The notes: generated from the sequence alone by a model not told the origin. A DNA stretch of 52,500 nt from Glandiceps talaboti (GCF_964340395.1 NC_135559.1:21624621-21677120), one strand, 5' to 3'; positions 22,872 to 44,348 are shown, numbered from the stretch's first letter. Translations and numbers: made by a program.

Positions 22872-23128
22872 ATGTTTGTATGTATGTATGTATGTATGTA
22901 TGTATGTATGTATGTATGTATGTTACTTTGTATGTATGTATGTATGTATGTATGTATGTATGTATGTATGTATGTATGTATGTATGTATGTATGTATGTA
23001 TGTATGTATGTATGTATGTATGTATGTATGTTACTTTGTATGTATGTATGTATGTATGTATGTATGTATGTATGTATGTTACTTTGTATGTATGTATGTA
23101 TGTATGTATGTATGTATGTATGTATATA

Positions 23129-23164
<36 letters not shown>

Positions 23165-23202
23165 TGTATGTATGTATGTATGTATGTATGTATGTATGTA
23201 TG

Positions 23203-23263
<61 letters not shown>

Positions 23264-23297
23264 TGTATGTATGTATGTATGTATGTATGTATGTATG

Positions 23298-23358
<61 letters not shown>

Positions 23359-23397
23359 TGTATGTATGTATGTATGTATGTATGTATGTATGCTTGT
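22872..23397. repeat. (TATG)n microsatellite, long array 1
   Basis: About 525 bp of TATG with a few interruptions (GTTACTTTG three times, a TATATATA block and two TAATATG breaks). Apparent open frames in all phases are repeat artefacts. Confidence 0.98.
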
Positions 23398-23401
23398 ATG
23401 T

Positions 23402-23653
23402 ATAATAATAATAATAATAATAATAATAATGTTGGTTTCTTATATAGCGCTTTCCCATTCCGTGCTCAAAGCGCTTTACAATTATTACCCCTGGCTCGGA
23501 TCAGAACGGCACAACGGCCCTTTAGTCTTCCTCAACTCCCCGGGGAGCATACAATCCATTGCAGCCATTTAAGCGCATAGGATTAAAGCCTTCACATTGC
23601 AACCTACATCCTACCAGGTCCCCAGTTATACAGCTGGGTTGACTGAGGCACAG
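23402..23653 (-). mobile_element. SINE-like or LINE 3'-end block, copy 1
   Basis: Read on the minus strand, it runs from CTGTGCCTCAGTCAACCCAG through TAAAGCGCTTTGAGCACGG and GCGCTATATAAGAAACC to an (ATT)n tail. The 3' end is shared with L2/CR1-type LINEs. The upstream ~150 bp is non-coding, which suggests a SINE using that tail. It is repeated almost exactly 452 bp further on. Confidence 0.6.
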
Positions 23654-23725
23654 TATGTATGTATGTATGTATGTATGTATGTATGTATGTATGTATGTAT
23701 GTATGTATGTATGTATGTATGTATG

Positions 23726-23786
<61 letters not shown>

Positions 23787-23853
23787 TGTATGTATGTATG
23801 TATGTATGTATGTATGTATGTATGTATGTATGTATGTATGTATGCTTGTATGT
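23654..23853. repeat. (TATG)n microsatellite, array 2
   Basis: About 200 bp of TATG between the two SINE-like blocks. One TAATATG break sits at about 23754, as in array 1. Confidence 0.97.
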
Positions 23854-24105
23854 ATAATAATAATAATAATAATAATAATAATGTTGGTTTCTTATATAGC
23901 GCTTTCCCACTCCGTGCTCAAAGCGCTTTACAATTATTACCCCTGGCTCGGATCAGAACGGCACAACGGCCCTTTAGTCTTCCTCAACTCCCCGGGGAGC
24001 ATACAATCCATTGCAGCCATTTAAGCGCATAGGATTAAAGCCTTCACATTGCAACCTACATCCTACCAGGTCCCCAGTTATACAGCTGGGTTGACTGAGG
24101 CACAG
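23854..24105 (-). mobile_element. SINE-like or LINE 3'-end block, copy 2
   Basis: Near-identical to 23402-23653 at an offset of 452 bp. One substitution is evident (CCCATTCC versus CCCACTCC). The preceding ...TATGCTTGTATGTAT flank is also shared, so block and microsatellite were duplicated together. Confidence 0.7.
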
Positions 24106-24338
24106 TATGTATGTATGTATGTATGTATGTATGTATGTATGTATGTATGCTTGTATGTATGTATGTATGTATGTATGTATGTATGTATGTATGTATGTAT
24201 GTATGTATGTATGTATGTATGTATGTATGTATGTATGTATGTATGTATGTATGTATGTATAATGTATGTATGTATGTATGTATGTATGTATGTATGTATT
24301 TATGTATGTATGTATGTATGTATGTATGTATGTATGTA

Positions 24339-24369
<31 letters not shown>

Positions 24370-24377
24370 ATGTATGT
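24106..24377. repeat. (TATG)n microsatellite, array 3
   Basis: About 270 bp of TATG with a short (TG)n segment near 24341-24353. Confidence 0.97.
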
Positions 24378-24426
24378 GATGAGGAAGTGCAAGGATGATT
24401 GATTGAACAAACTAACGAATGAATTA

Positions 24427-24836
24427 ACAAACAAGGAAATGAATGAATGAATGAATGAATGAATGAATGAATGAATGAATGAATGAATGAATGAATGAAT
24501 GATGAATGAATGAATGAATGAATGAACAAATTAATTTATTTATTTATTTATTAATTAATGGATGGGTCGATGCCATTCATTTGAACGAACTAATTAATTA
24601 ATTAATGGGTGAATGAATGAATGAATGAAGGAAGGAATGAATGAATGAATGAATGAATGAACAATGTAATTAGTTACTGGATGGTTGGATGGATGGATGG
24701 ATGTATAATGGATGAATGAATGAATGTACACTTTGTAATTCTTAGCGTAGCTTTTGTTTGAACGAACTAATTAATTAATGGATGGATGGATGGATGAATG
24801 AATGAATGAATGAATGAATGAATGAATGAATGAATA
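24427..24836. repeat. (GAAT)n, (TTTA)n and (GGAT)n microsatellite cluster
   Basis: Tracts of GAATGAAT at about 24437-24527, 24610-24660 and 24790-24834, with TTTA at 24534-24550 and short GGAT runs at 24683-24701 and 24778-24795. The AATTAATTAATGG motif recurs between them. Confidence 0.95.
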
Positions 24837-24839
24837 TAC

Positions 24840-25300
24840 ACATCGCCGCCACTGAATGAATTGATTTGACTTATACCATCAATGTTTGAGTACAGCAGCC
24901 CTCTTTCATATCATTACAGTGATTTTCTATTCTTCATCAAGCTATTCAATTTAGTGACGTTTTCGAGGATAATGTGCATGGTTTAGTGAGCTGTTCACTA
25001 TAGGTAGTAGTTCATCATTTTAAATCTGATAGGGAAGGGATTTCAGGGATAGTTGGCCAGTAGAGCCGGGAATGAGTTCATGAGTCTGATTTAGATGAAA
25101 GACAGAAAAAAGGGAGAATAACGTCTCCCCAATCCCTTTCTCTAAAAAAATGAAATCTTATCTCCATTTCAATTAAATCATTATTTTGTATATTTCAATT
25201 TTGAACTTGTTGAATGTTTTACAATAGCACAGCCAAATGCTGCCATGGCCACTATATATAACATTACAACTTTTTGTATATTTACAGAGACTTGTACCCA
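24840..25300. other. No feature recognised
   Basis: Unique-looking AT-rich sequence between microsatellites and the next minisatellite. No coding segment seen. Confidence 0.4.
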
Positions 25301-25303
25301 TTA

Positions 25304-25860
25304 CGAGTACACTTGCAATAAAGTTGTTGAAAACTTGTAATAAAATTGCCAACATTTGTGATAAACTGACAATTGTAATAAAATTGCCGACATTTGTAAT
25401 AAACTAACGACATTTGTAATAAAATTGCCGACATTTGTAATAAACTAACGATAATTGTAATAAAATTGCTAACATTTGTAATAAACTAACGACACGTTAG
25501 TTTATTACAAATGTCGGCAATTTCATTACAAATTGCCGACATTTGTAATAAACTAACGATAATTGTAATAAAATTGCTAACATTTGTAATAAACTAACGA
25601 CATTTGTAATAAAATTGCCGACATTTGTAATAAACTAACGACACTTGTAACAAAATTGCCGACATTTGTAATAAACTAACGACACTTGTAACACTATTGC
25701 CGACATTTGTAATAAACTATTGTAATAAAATTGGCTACATTTGTAATAAACTAATGACATTTGTAATAAACTAATGACATTTGTAATAAAATTGCCGACA
25801 TTTGTAATAAACTAACGACAATTGTAATAAAATTGCCGACTTTTGTAATAAATCATCAAT
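25304..25860. repeat. Minisatellite of ATTTGTAATAA type, block 2, with an internal inversion
   Basis: About 13 units of roughly 41 bp: TTGCCGACATTTGTAATAAA alternating with CTAACGACATTTGTAATAAA. At 25495-25556 a single unit is inverted, creating a hairpin with 26-bp perfect arms (GTTAGTTTATTACAAATG...) and a 10-bp loop. Confidence 0.9.
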
Positions 25861-25879
25861 CAGAAAAAAACGAAATTTA

Positions 25880-26872
25880 TCTTAATTAGTGGCAGACGCA
25901 GACCAATGACTGTCAGTGGAAATCTATGTATTAATGGAAATGCCATCGAACAAGTTCATAAAGCATCTTTTGTTGACATCGTCATCGATGATCACCTCCT
26001 TTGGAAGGTGCATATTGACTCTGTAAACAAAACTATAAGACGAAAAATAGGGACTATATTTAAACTGAGGGAATTTGTACCTCAAAATATATTTATTTTA
26101 CTTTACAAGACTTTTATTCAGCCACATATCTTGTATGGATTGGAAGCTTGGGGTAACACCTTTCAATGTTACTTAAATTGTATACTGTTGTCTCAAAAAA
26201 TGGCTGTACGTACAATTTCACATAGCCAGTTTAGAAGTCATTCTGCGCCACTTTTCAATATATTAGAAATTCTGGATATGTATAAATTACATAAGTTCGT
26301 AGTGAGTACTTTTGTTTATGATTTGTTAAATGACAATTTACCACATTCTATATCTGATTACTGCAAGGTATTAGATTATGACTACAATACACGAGAAAAA
26401 GCCCAAGGTAATTTATGTGTACCTTCTGTTAAAACACATTATGGAAAAACAATCGATGACTTACACAGGTGCGACCATATGGAATACAATAAAACACGAC
26501 ACCAAAAAAGAAACTACGAGACGCCATTTTATTACATCACTGCGGAAAGACTTATTTAAAGAGTGTGTTGTATAGCATTGTATATTTTTTTTTCTTTTGC
26601 TTTGCTTTTTTTCTGCAAAGATAGTGTATTTGAGAGCGGGATGGGGTGGGGGCATAAGGGAGAACTATAATTATTAGACTCTAATTTGCATCCAAGACGT
26701 CTATTATTATATATTCCTTCCAGGGGTCTGACCTGACTAGCTTAGCTATTTTCTGACTCCTGTTATCCGAATTCATTCTTTTCCCTTTTGATATAATTGT
26801 GATGTTAATTTATTTATTTTTTGGATAATAAAATCAATTTCAATTTCAATCAATTTCAATTTCAATTTCACA
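25880..26872 (+). mobile_element. 5'-truncated LINE (jockey/CR1 superfamily), ORF2 C terminus and 3' tail
   Basis: Positions 25906-26559 are open for 217 residues with the arrangement found after the polymerase domain: ASFVDIVIDDHLLWKVHI, LLYKTFIQPHILYGLEAWG, and SHSAPLFNILEILDMYKL. A frameshift near 26450 moves the end of the protein (ATIWNTIKHDTKK...) into another frame. The 3' end is GGATAATAAAATC followed by (AATTTC)n at about 26837-26870. The RT core and endonuclease are missing. Confidence 0.8.
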
Positions 26873-26876
26873 ATTC

Positions 26877-27115
26877 TGTTAGTTTTGTCTCTTCGTTCTG
26901 AAATAAATGGATTTTCATCATATTCCTTCCCGCTACCTGTCAGCAGAAATATTCTGTCATCTTTGTCCTTACAAAGCAAAAGACTGCGAATTCTGATATT
27001 CTGATATTCCGCCATCGATTTGTAAATCTCAGGTCCGGAGGGCATCGGAGTCCCAGTGTTAACTACGCCATAGTGTTCTAGAAAGATTGGTTTCACTTGA
27101 AGCACGTCCTCGACT
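26877..27115 (-). other. Unrecognised open frame fragment
   Basis: On the minus strand, about 75 codons read from an AG (CTGCAG near 27115) through VLQVKPIFLEHYGVV and DRIFLLTGSGKEYDEN to the LINE tail. It looks protein-like (mixed polar/hydrophobic composition, low in repeats), but I cannot assign it. It may be an exon or transposon remnant cut by the LINE insertion. Confidence 0.2.
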
Positions 27116-27605
27116 GCAGTACTACCTTACTGCGACTATTGTTCATTGCCTCTGTCACAGACAAGTAAGAAACTGTTTCTTACTTGTTCCTTGTCAGTAT
27201 ATTCCGCCAAGCTTGTTCTTACTTGTCTATGCTTCTGCATAGGAACGGGTTACGTAATCGAGACAGGTGCCATTGTCAATGTCAAAGCCCCAGGAGCACG
27301 TATTATTGCTTAGATTGCCGTTTCCTTAGGAAAATATCGTACGAATCCGGCTGCTACAAATGTATCAATCTCTATACTAGGAGAAATACTCTTTTCTCCT
27401 TACAGGTAGGAATATATAGTCAAAATGTTGTTATATTTAGTCTGTAGACCTGGAAAACTACAATTTATGAAATATTACACGCCCCTGTGGTCAAAGCTAG
27501 CAGACTAAAGGCGAGGCTTACCGCCCACCACAAAAACATTTGCAACAAAACTTTCCCCAGGCAACACAAAATATAATTATTTCTGGAAAAGTGTTGATCA
27601 TAATC

Positions 27606-27904
27606 ATGGCGACTGTACCAACTTTCCATAGGCATATGTCAAGAAATCGTGTTCTAGAACAAGTGTTGTGCAGGCGATGGATTTTTGGAGGTATAAGTTG
27701 TACTCTGTTTATGTTATTTGTAGGACGGTACGTTCTTCGACTGTGTAGTGGAATAAATCAAAGCTGCTACATGACTGATGAACAGCGAAATGACTTGAAG
27801 TACCTGCTAACCTCGGCTATGACTACACTGAATGCGATGAACGCCTCTTATTGGTTGGACCACGGTACTCTCCTAGGTTATTGGAGAACGGGCGATATTA
27901 TGAG
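27606..27904 (+). CDS. LicD/FKRP-like transferase, copy 2, exon 1
   Basis: Same length and phase as copy 1 exon 1, ending AG|GTAAGT with a consensus donor. Eight residue differences from copy 1 all fall in residues 8-48 (the N terminus and signal anchor, e.g. C8H, K18E, V28G, Q41R, R48S). Residues 49-99, including YWLDHGTLLGYWRTGDIM, are identical, and their two base differences are silent. Upstream homology with copy 1 begins at CCCACCACAAAAA (about 27522 and 8480), marking the left part of the duplicated segment. Confidence 0.88.
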
Positions 27905-28090
27905 GTAAGTGACGTTTATTACATTGAAGGTTTATCAAGAGTTTTAATCGATGCAAATAACTCATGTATGTTGGCATGTTTACTCGGGTAGTGTTGCAAT
28001 TTTTTAGTGGACTTGTAAATAAAAAATAATAATAAAAAACAGCGCATAAAAAACAATATATTAGTGAATCCAGCACATTATCATGAATAT

Positions 28091-28184
28091 GCACTTATTT
28101 ACATGCCAACGTCGTACAACGTAAGTCAAAGATGTCAAAATGTTATCAAGTTGACACCTGTTTCTAAAACCGCCGGACAATGTA
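28091..28184. repeat. 94-bp inverted repeat, left arm
   Basis: Matches the reverse complement of 28424-28517 at all but about two positions (GTCAAA/GCCAAA and GGACAA/GGAAAA). The arms flank about 240 bp of intron that is shared with copy 1. Copy 1 has neither arm. Confidence 0.9.
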
Positions 28185-28423
28185 CTCGGCACGTATACCG
28201 ACGGTCAACTACAGTCCCCTCACTAATGAAGTATTCTTATCATTTTATGCCAATTTAGACGTAACCATAAATGAACACGATCAACAATATTTATTAGTCT
28301 ATTTGACCACATTTAATGTCATTGAAACCACCTGCAATGCCATATGTAAATCTTTAGATTCCACCAATCCAAAATCACTTTCATTAGCTATCAAATTTGA
28401 AATGGTTTGTTTGGCTCAGATAC

Positions 28424-28517
28424 TACATTTTCCGGCGGTTTTAGAAACAGGTGTCAACTTGATAACATTTTGACATCTTTGGCTTACGTTGTACGACGTT
28501 GGCATGTAAATAAGTGC
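28424..28517. repeat. 94-bp inverted repeat, right arm
   Basis: Partner of 28091-28184. The outer end is AAGTGC (GCACTT in the left arm), followed by non-matching flank. Confidence 0.9.
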
Positions 28518-28660
28518 AATGAGATGTCCGTTGATACATTGAAGTATCAAGATAAATGATCTTCAACGAAATATAAACTTTGCACTATATCAAAACAATG
28601 ATTAGAAATGTGTTCATGGGAAAGCTTGGTTTGTTTGACGAGAGGTATTATAGTAGCACT

Positions 28661-28706
28661 GTTCTATCATAGACAATAGAGAGGTCTCTATTGTCTATGG
28701 TTCTAT
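28661..28706. mobile_element. 32-bp palindromic insertion with 7-bp target duplication
   Basis: GTTCTAT at 28661-28667 and 28700-28706 flanks a 32-bp near-perfect palindrome (CATAGACAATAGAGAG and its complement). Copy 1 at about 14842-14856 is colinear without the insert. It looks like a minimal pair of terminal repeats, or an excision/deletion derivative of a larger element. Confidence 0.6.
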
Positions 28707-28872
28707 ACACGCTATAGTCCAATATATTGTCCATTGTTATCAATATGACAGTAAAGTATAGCCAAATTTGAAATTACAATTTTTTGTAATGAATGCGGCG
28801 TTTCGATCCGTCTTCTACAGACCTTGATCACTTCAATTTCAGATTTAAATACTGAATAATTAAATCATAGTG

Positions 28873-29050
28873 GAATATGGAGAGTGCTTTCTCGGCCATC
28901 TTCTGTCTACAAGGAACTGGGCGTCGATGTGTAGGCATGGAAATAGATCTGGCCAATCAAGATGTGTTTTTAATGGTAGTCATATAAAAGTACTAAACAC
29001 AATAAAACGAGTCGACAATGAAGAGTACAATAAAGCTGTTAAGATCTGAA
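28873..29050 (+). other. Truncated copy of the conserved intronic open frame
   Basis: Counterpart of 16660-16830. The open frame keeps GECFLGHLLSTRNWASMC and the same TGA, but its 5' part is lost at the junction GTGGAAT|ATGGAG. Confidence 0.3.
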
Positions 29051-29107
29051 ACGGGTTTTTTTTCTGTTATTTTGATTTCATCAGAAGAATCGTTGCTGTT
29101 AGGTAAA

Positions 29108-30681
29108 CCACAGATAACTAACACACAGATTCGTAACAAGCCTTCTCCCATTGTTCAATCATAACCCCAGGTAAACAATACTCTATAGTCATGGAAATAA
29201 CTTTCCAACGTGTGAATCTGCCCGAATTCAATATAGTCTTGTATAAATCAACAGACCACACGATACTACGCGATATTTCGATGGGAAAGTTTGCTATCCT
29301 ACTGACAGAATCATAAATGTAATAGATGACTTGCAATGTCGGCACTTGAACTCTCATGCGAACTTGAAGCCGACTCGGATCAAATATCGTTGACATGTAA
29401 ACCATAGACAACTAACACAGTCTGTGTGTAAACACATACCGTCTCGTGTTGTCGACCGACACTACTAGTACATTTTTGTATATACATTTAAACATGTGTT
29501 TGGCATGATGCTGGTAATTTTCCAGGTCACAGTAGGCACTATTGCAACAAACGTTAGTGTTGCGTCTTTTTACGTTGATTGCGACAGGGGTACATGCATG
29601 TTATGAATCAAAATAAAAACAATATACTCTCAGTATGTACCATGTTGGAAAGCAAAACATACAATAAGATGACGCATTGTTTTCCAAGAAAAATTACAAT
29701 CATACTGAGGATATTTTATGATGTGAAGCTAGCTTGCCTTCTTAGTTAAAACTTCATTTTCGAAGCATTTTGTATGTTTTCAATGTACAGTTGCACATTG
29801 ATCATGGCCACATTTGTACCGCTGTGGGAACTCCGCTCCGGTAAATTGATCGGGAACCCGTTAACAGCTTGTGTGTTCAAATTGACATGGGTGATGAACG
29901 CCTAGACCGTCATGTAAACGTCGGAAATGTTACGACTATTGAATAAGTATGTACTTTTCTGACAAAAATCCCAGATTATAACTTAGTACAGAGCCATAGA
30001 ACACAACTTGCCCTATTGTCAGAATTTGTCGTACAGTGTGTAACAAATTCCATATTGCTGCATTTTTAAATCAAATATGTTCATTATATATTCATAATTT
30101 TGACCGTCACAAACAAGCAAGTTTTACAAGGCAATAGCCAATAACTCAGCTAAATCTCGCTCGATTTTCAAGCTGTTTCCACAGAAATCGTCGGCTTTCG
30201 GTTGAAAATAACGCTATTGGACCTTTGACACTAACCGATGACGCGGTGTTGTTTAAACAACAAAACACCGATAATACCCGAAGAGGGACTTCGGTAGTCT
30301 ATCAGCTAGCCCTCGGATGTTCTTCCGATAAAATACGACACACAGCCGAACAACGCTATCGAGGATGGAACATCCGAGATGTAGCGAATGTCATCAGGAT
30401 ATAAATAACTGCCAATCAGAGAACCGTATTGTTCGGGCAGGCCCTCACATGCGAACTTCGTTCGATAGTTATAGCATCGAAAGAAAGCCCGAACGTCTAG
30501 CAGCAAGACTAGGACTTCGGTAGCTTTGGTGTAACCATAGACCCTACACCAACGGGTCTATGGTGTAACGTTGAAAGTGCGAGAGACCCTTGTAGCGTAC
30601 CCAAGGCAAGGATCGAGCTGTTATTACCAGATTAACACCTCGAACAATAGCCATTACGAATCTTTGCGTTAGTTATCTGTG
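29108..30681. mobile_element. ~1.57-kb TIR element with 7-bp target duplication
   Basis: The element begins CACAGATAACTAAC and ends GTTAGTTATCTGTG. GGTAAAC is duplicated on both sides (29101-29107 and 30682-30688). The empty site is visible in copy 1 as TTAGGTACACCGAATGG (about 16879-16895). The interior shows no transposase. A 66-codon minus frame at 30506-30306 has no recognisable motif. Short inverted repeats occur inside (e.g. CCATAGACCC near 30535 and 30570). The superfamily is uncertain; a 7-8 bp duplication with a CA-starting TIR would suit P-type elements. Confidence 0.75.
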
Positions 30682-31106
30682 GGTAAACCGAATGGGTGAT
30701 TCATTATGTAATTTGGGGTGTGTCCAAATACAACCGTTGATATGTTATGATAGAGAAAATACATATTCATAAACCTGACTACGGGATTCTATTACTCAGT
30801 TTAAGGTATAAATCAACATAATACTAGAATATCTTAGCTTTATATAAGAAAGTATTTACTAAATAAAAATAATGTCTGAGGTTGGTCCATGTTATTTTAC
30901 TGACCAATTCAGAAGGAAGGTTAGGAGTTTCCATAACGGTCTCGATCATACGATATTCAAATACATTTTCTCGAGATCAATATTTATGTCACACAGACAA
31001 GATAAGTCAACCCTCGTACACAGAAAACATTGCATATAACATGACCAGGTAGATAAAATATATACATTGATATTTACCTATGATTCCTGTATGCTTTATA
31101 TCGTAG

Positions 31107-31560
31107 ACACGATTACGACGGCGACATCGGTATCCTGTACGAAACCGACGGTGCGTACTCTGATAAGATATTCCAAATCGCAATGGAGAAGAAAGGAATA
31201 CAAGTAATCAGGTGTTATAATCTTCAAAATGAATTCGTAGGTGTTGGTAATCTGCAATATAACAATCTTGTCGTGGATATCCAACGCTATGAGGTTTCCA
31301 AGGAGAACAACAATGGCAAAGTACGTATGAAACTCAGAAGAGTACCAACATTCTCAGACGGTGTTACTCTGACGATTGTCCAACGTTTGGATTATAAACT
31401 TCAAGTGTATCCGTTATCCTGGATCCTACCTCTACAATCAAGACATTTTCTTGGGATGGAAACGAAGGTTCCTCATCAAATGAAACAATATTTGAAGTTT
31501 CATTATCCAACTTACAAATATAATATTCCATACAAATGGAAATGTTGGTTATCGTTTTAA
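31107..31560 (+). CDS. LicD/FKRP-like transferase, copy 2, exon 2
   Basis: Acceptor ATCGTAG, phase as in copy 1, stop TAA at 31558-31560. Seven residues differ from copy 1 (at L132Q, T134I, I141V, two in the KEKDNG/KENNNG segment, and KME/QMK near the C terminus). The DYDGD metal-binding motif and the C-terminal PLSWILPL and YLKFHYP blocks are unchanged. The whole protein is 250 residues and about 94% identical to copy 1, with no disabling change, so both paralogues appear functional. Confidence 0.9.
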
Positions 31561-31930
31561 ATGCACCAGGGTAAAGGTCTGTGCGACATATGGTGGGGGC
31601 GGGGCGGAGCCGGGCCGGGCTCAGTGTGAATTGGTCAAACAAACAAACAAACAAACAAACAAACACAGTTCTTTTAACATAAAACGAAAATATAAAGATA
31701 TGTATCAATACTTACAAATCATAAACATAAACATTATAGCAAACGTGGCGGCAAAGGCTACTACATTCAATTTGGTGGAGTACAAAATATAAATGTTAAT
31801 GCTATGCAACGAATATTACACAGGGAACCTTGCATACCCCTGTGATATTCGCATACCTAGGACAGGGTTGTGCACATAGCTGTACCAAGTCAGTGGCGCC
31901 TCGGGGACTGTACCAGCTATGTGTACAATA
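31561..31930 (+). other. 3' flank of LicD copy 2, end of the duplicated segment
   Basis: Similar to 17773-18140 after copy 1 (GCACCAG.GTAAAGGT.TGTGCGA, CCTTGCA.ACCCCTGT, GTACCAGCTATxTGTACAATAT). Homology stops near 31930 and 18142, so the duplicated unit spans roughly 8.48-18.14 kb and 27.52-31.93 kb. It contains a short (CAAA)n tract at 31636-31666. Confidence 0.7.
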
Positions 31931-33415
31931 TGGTAACAGGACAAATGAACCCCGGACAATAAAAATCGTATTTTATTAAGTAAACCACCCAAAATGTGCC
32001 TTTCTCGGTCACATTAGCGGTTTTATAAACACGCCTTATAAGCTTTGTAAGCACGCTTTCCGTAATAATACAATAAAAGTGATAATCATACCCTATTTGG
32101 TCGAATTTTTTGAACATCTTCTGTCTATTCATTCGTTATACAATAAAAGTGACAAAACCATATTTTAAGTGTACTCCCCAAAATCTGGATTTTTTGGATC
32201 TCTCTTTGTAGGCAATGACAGTCCTACCGTCGGCGGCGTTTGTCGGGGGGGGGGGGGGGGGGCAACAGGTAGATTTCATGTTTTAGAGTTCTTTAATAAT
32301 TTAATTACCGTCCTTAGTCTAGTAAATTATGTACATGCACATAAAATATCAAGTTTACATTCCATTTTCGAGGTCATCAGGGGATAAAGCAGCAAAACTA
32401 CTCTGACGACTTGTAGTTGTTGGTATTTCGCTAGTTGCATTAGTCACTCAGGGTATATGTACGGATGGCTCGATCGACATTACGAAGTCTGATGTTAGCT
32501 GGACTGACTATGAGTAAAGCTTAAACGTTGTCTCTAAGGGTGAACAATCGATATGTTCCGAGGGATTTAAATTCTTTGATCACAACAAAAACATGAGAAT
32601 CCTACCTAAATGTGTCCCCAATATTTATCATCATCGGCGCAATATAATTGTCAACATTAGCCTGTTCACTTTGTTATCGTCTGCTGGAATGTAGTTCTTG
32701 TCCTACATTGTACGAACTATTCTATTCGCCAATCAATACGTACCGCTGCTGACTGCTGACTCGTAACGTAATAAACCAATCAGCAATAGGTTTATAAAAC
32801 AAATTTTAACTCGCGCATTATGACACCATTGTCAAAGTATAGAAATGTCGGCCAGTTCCTGCCATATCATCATTCCCAAGGCGACTATAATCGGCCAATC
32901 AGACATACGGTGATATCATTCTTTCACCCAGTAGTTCACAGATTAAACACGTTTGTTGTTGGATCGCTCCTCAATTCCTGACTTCCAGTGTCCAGACTAG
33001 TCTCGAATTGACATACGAGACTCAACTGACTGTACCATTATATAGGGTGGGTGGGTGGGTGGGTGGGTGGATCGATCGATCGATAGTAAGAGAAGAATTA
33101 TCCCTGGACTTGCTTTCAAAGGTGTGAACCATTCACATGATATGATTAAAATGACAATAAATAATAAGTCCAATCATTGACAATTAATACCGAATGTTTT
33201 ATTACCATATGCGTAGAAAAATAGTTTGTACAATATACATGCATTCCGAGAAGAAATCCAATATCAATCCCTTATTGCAGTATACAAAAACCAATCCATG
33301 TAACTGAACCATTTTTTTTAAATATGAAAACAATTCATATCATTGATAGGGGAAAACAAACCAATTGTAAAAATAAAAAGTGCGTGATTCCGTGTCTAGT
33401 GAGATGGGATGGTTC
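31931..33415. other. Intergenic region, nothing coding recognised
   Basis: Contains a G-run at 32246-32263, a (GGGT)n tract at 33044-33068 followed by (GATC)n, and repeated ACAATAAAAGTGA motifs near 32068 and 32139. No exon or transposon ends recognised. Confidence 0.5.
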
Positions 33416-33416
33416 A

Positions 33417-33422
33417 TTTATT
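33417..33422 (-). terminator. Candidate poly(A) signal of the GDPD gene
   Basis: AATAAA on the minus strand, about 230 nt beyond the stop codon. It is the first canonical hexamer I see downstream. Confidence 0.35.
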
Positions 33423-33651
33423 TTTTAGAATGTAAGGCACACTGATATATCGATGGAAGTCGAATATCTCGTGAAGTGGTGAGTAATGCCAGTGAGAAAG
33501 GTATATCAGGATGGAACGAGTGACCCCCTAAATGTATCGAAATATGTCGTCTACTTTAGAGAGTACAATATCAAAATAGACAGGATCAACAGCCTCGCTT
33601 TCAATACCATTTCCGTTAAATTGTATGCATTGTATCATCAATACTCATTAA

Positions 33652-44348
<10,697 letters not shown>

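Larger units (their letters stand above)
27905..31106 (+). other. Intron of LicD copy 2 (3202 bp)
   Basis: GTAAGT...TCGTAG. It is colinear with parts of the copy 1 intron but has its own insertions: two 94-bp inverted arms (28091-28184, 28424-28517), a 32-bp palindrome (28668-28699) and a ~1.57-kb element (29108-30681). Confidence 0.85.

Noticed and set aside
23402-23653. tRNA gene or tRNA-headed SINE
   Set aside because: No convincing A and B boxes. Only the LINE-type 3' tail can be supported.
22872-24398. Long open frames of Y/V/C/M or T/Y/I/H repeats on both strands
   Set aside because: They are translations of (TATG)n. Open in nearly every phase with no other coding evidence.
22478-25860. 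One large foldback element bounded by the two ATTTGTAATAA blocks
   Set aside because: The two blocks are in the same orientation, not inverted, and no matching termini or target duplication were found.
33044-33068. (GGGT)n as telomere-like repeat
   Set aside because: Six GGGT units, not TTAGGG; an ordinary short microsatellite.
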